From contig CAAGGY010000153.1 of the NCBI GenBank assembly GCA_900769525.1, forward strand, positions 1 to 14,064: a DNA stretch of 14,064 nucleotides. The letters run 5' to 3'. The notes under the pieces were generated by a model. That model ran no database searches and had not been told where the DNA came from. It saw only the letters and a program-made list of their open reading frames with translations. How positions within the stretch are numbered: position 1 is the first letter of the stretch; each line of letters begins with the position of its first letter. Below are positions 13,240-14,064 of the stretch, piece by piece. A program made the position numbers and the translations under genes. The DNA comes from an uncultured Alistipes sp. Its GTDB lineage: Bacteria; Bacteroidota; Bacteroidia; Bacteroidales; Rikenellaceae.

Positions 13240-14064
13240 TTACTTCAAGACGCCGAGCTTCTTGCCAACCTTGATGAAGGCCTCAACGCAACGGTCGAGC
13301 TGCTCAGTTGTGTGACCTGCAGATACCTGAACACGGATACGTGCCTGGCCCTTTGGAACAACTGGGTAGTAGAAACCTGTTACGAATACACCCTCCTGCT
13401 GCAACTCTGCTGCGAAGTCCTGAGAGAGCTTAGCATCGTAGAGCATAACAGCGCAGATAGCTGACTCAGTAGGCTTGATGTCGAAGCCTGCAGCGATCAT
13501 CTTAGTGCGGAAGTGCTCAACATTAGCTACGAGCTGATCGTGGAGCTGGTCGCTCTCCTCCAACATCTTAAACATCTCGATAGATGCGCCAACAACTGCT
13601 GGTGGCAATGAGTTAGAGAAGAGGTAAGGACGTGAACGCTGACGGAGCATGTCGATGATCTCCTTGCGGCCTGTAGTGAAGCCACCAACAGCACCACCAA
13701 ATGCCTTACCGAGAGTACCTGTGAGGATATCTACCTGACCACGGAGGTTGTAGAGCTCAGTGATACCACGACCTGTCTTACCGAGAACACCTGCTGAGTG
13801 GCACTCGTCAACCATCACGAGAGCGTCGTACTTCTCAGCAAGCTCACAAATCTTGTCGAGTGGAGCAGCGTTACCATCCATTGAGAATACACCGTCAGTA
13901 ACGATGATACGGAAGCGCTGTGCCTGTGCCTGCTTCAAGCACTCCTCGAGCTCTGCCATATCGGCATTAGCGTAACGATAGCGCTGAGCCTTGCAAAGAC
14001 GAACACCGTCGATGATTGAAGCGTGGTTCAGAGCATCGGAAATGATAGCATCCTCTGCTGTGAA
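13240..14064 (-). CDS. kbl: 2-amino-3-ketobutyrate CoA ligase (glycine C-acetyltransferase), 5'-truncated
   Basis: A PLP enzyme of the alpha-oxoamine synthase family that splits 2-amino-3-ketobutyrate with CoA into glycine and acetyl-CoA, the second step of threonine breakdown after threonine dehydrogenase. The frame is open to the window edge, giving 274 visible residues; about 124 N-terminal residues of a usual length near 398 lie outside. The first visible residues, FTAEDAIISDALNHASIIDG, match the Kbl family closely. VDECHSAG (85-92, Asp86 and His89 for PLP) and TGTLGKAFGG (115-124, Schiff-base Lys120) are intact, as are RQRSRPYLFSNSLPP and GFYYPVVPKGQARIRVQVSA. That last stretch favours Kbl over the related 8-amino-7-oxononanoate and serine palmitoyl synthases. 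Stop at 13240; its own terminator follows. A threonine dehydrogenase gene may lie next to it beyond the edge. Confidence 0.95.
   Translation of the reverse strand, partial: FTAEDAIISDALNHASIIDGVRLCKAQRYRYANADMAELEECLKQAQAQRFRIIVTDGVFSMDGNAAPLDKICELAEKYDALVMVDECHSAGVLGKTGRGITELYNLRGQVDILTGTLGKAFGGAVGGFTTGRKEIIDMLRQRSRPYLFSNSLPPAVVGASIEMFKMLEESDQLHDQLVANVEHFRTKMIAAGFDIKPTESAICAVMLYDAKLSQDFAAELQQEGVFVTGFYYPVVPKGQARIRVQVSAGHTTEQLDRCVEAFIKVGKKLGVLK

Overview
The window looks like a contig from a member of the Bacteroidales, probably near Alistipes/Rikenellaceae. This is inferred from gene content (a GldE-type CBS protein next to a phosphopantetheinyl transferase, and an exbB operon whose ExbB has a signal peptide), from Bacteroidota-type promoters (TTTG, about 20 nt, TAnnTTTG), and from weak or absent Shine-Dalgarno sites. 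No rRNA or tRNA gene, CRISPR array, transposase or integrase was seen. The first 31 bases are Illumina adapter sequence, so the left edge is an assembly artefact.

Region 1 (32-6690, + strand) is a tight run of six genes: ftsZ (5' end missing), a gldE-like CBS/CorC membrane protein, an Sfp-type phosphopantetheinyl transferase, a MATE efflux transporter, dprA and a tatD-family hydrolase. Gaps range from an 8-base overlap to 57 bases, and the run ends at a clear intrinsic terminator. These are housekeeping functions: division, ion or envelope homeostasis, carrier-protein activation, export, DNA processing.

Region 2 (6691-8331) holds a promoter-proximal spacer with four copies of a CTGATnnTCAG-like palindrome, a near-consensus promoter, and one gene for an unrecognised lipoprotein built from two copies of the same domain, closed by its own terminator. 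Region 3 (8332-9517) is a single type I L-asparaginase gene with its own -7 element.

Region 4 (9518-13043) is a Ton/Tol-type proton-motor operon: a leader that folds by hand into a nested RNA structure, exbB, a four-helix membrane protein carrying a roughly 285-residue, largely coiled-coil extracytoplasmic insertion, and two exbD genes, closed by a 13-bp terminator. The coiled-coil protein is the best candidate here for something undescribed, because it sits between the channel subunit and the two periplasmic motor subunits.

Region 5 (13044-14064) is a convergent spacer and the 3' two thirds of kbl (2-amino-3-ketobutyrate CoA ligase) on the - strand, running off the right edge, with its own - strand terminator.
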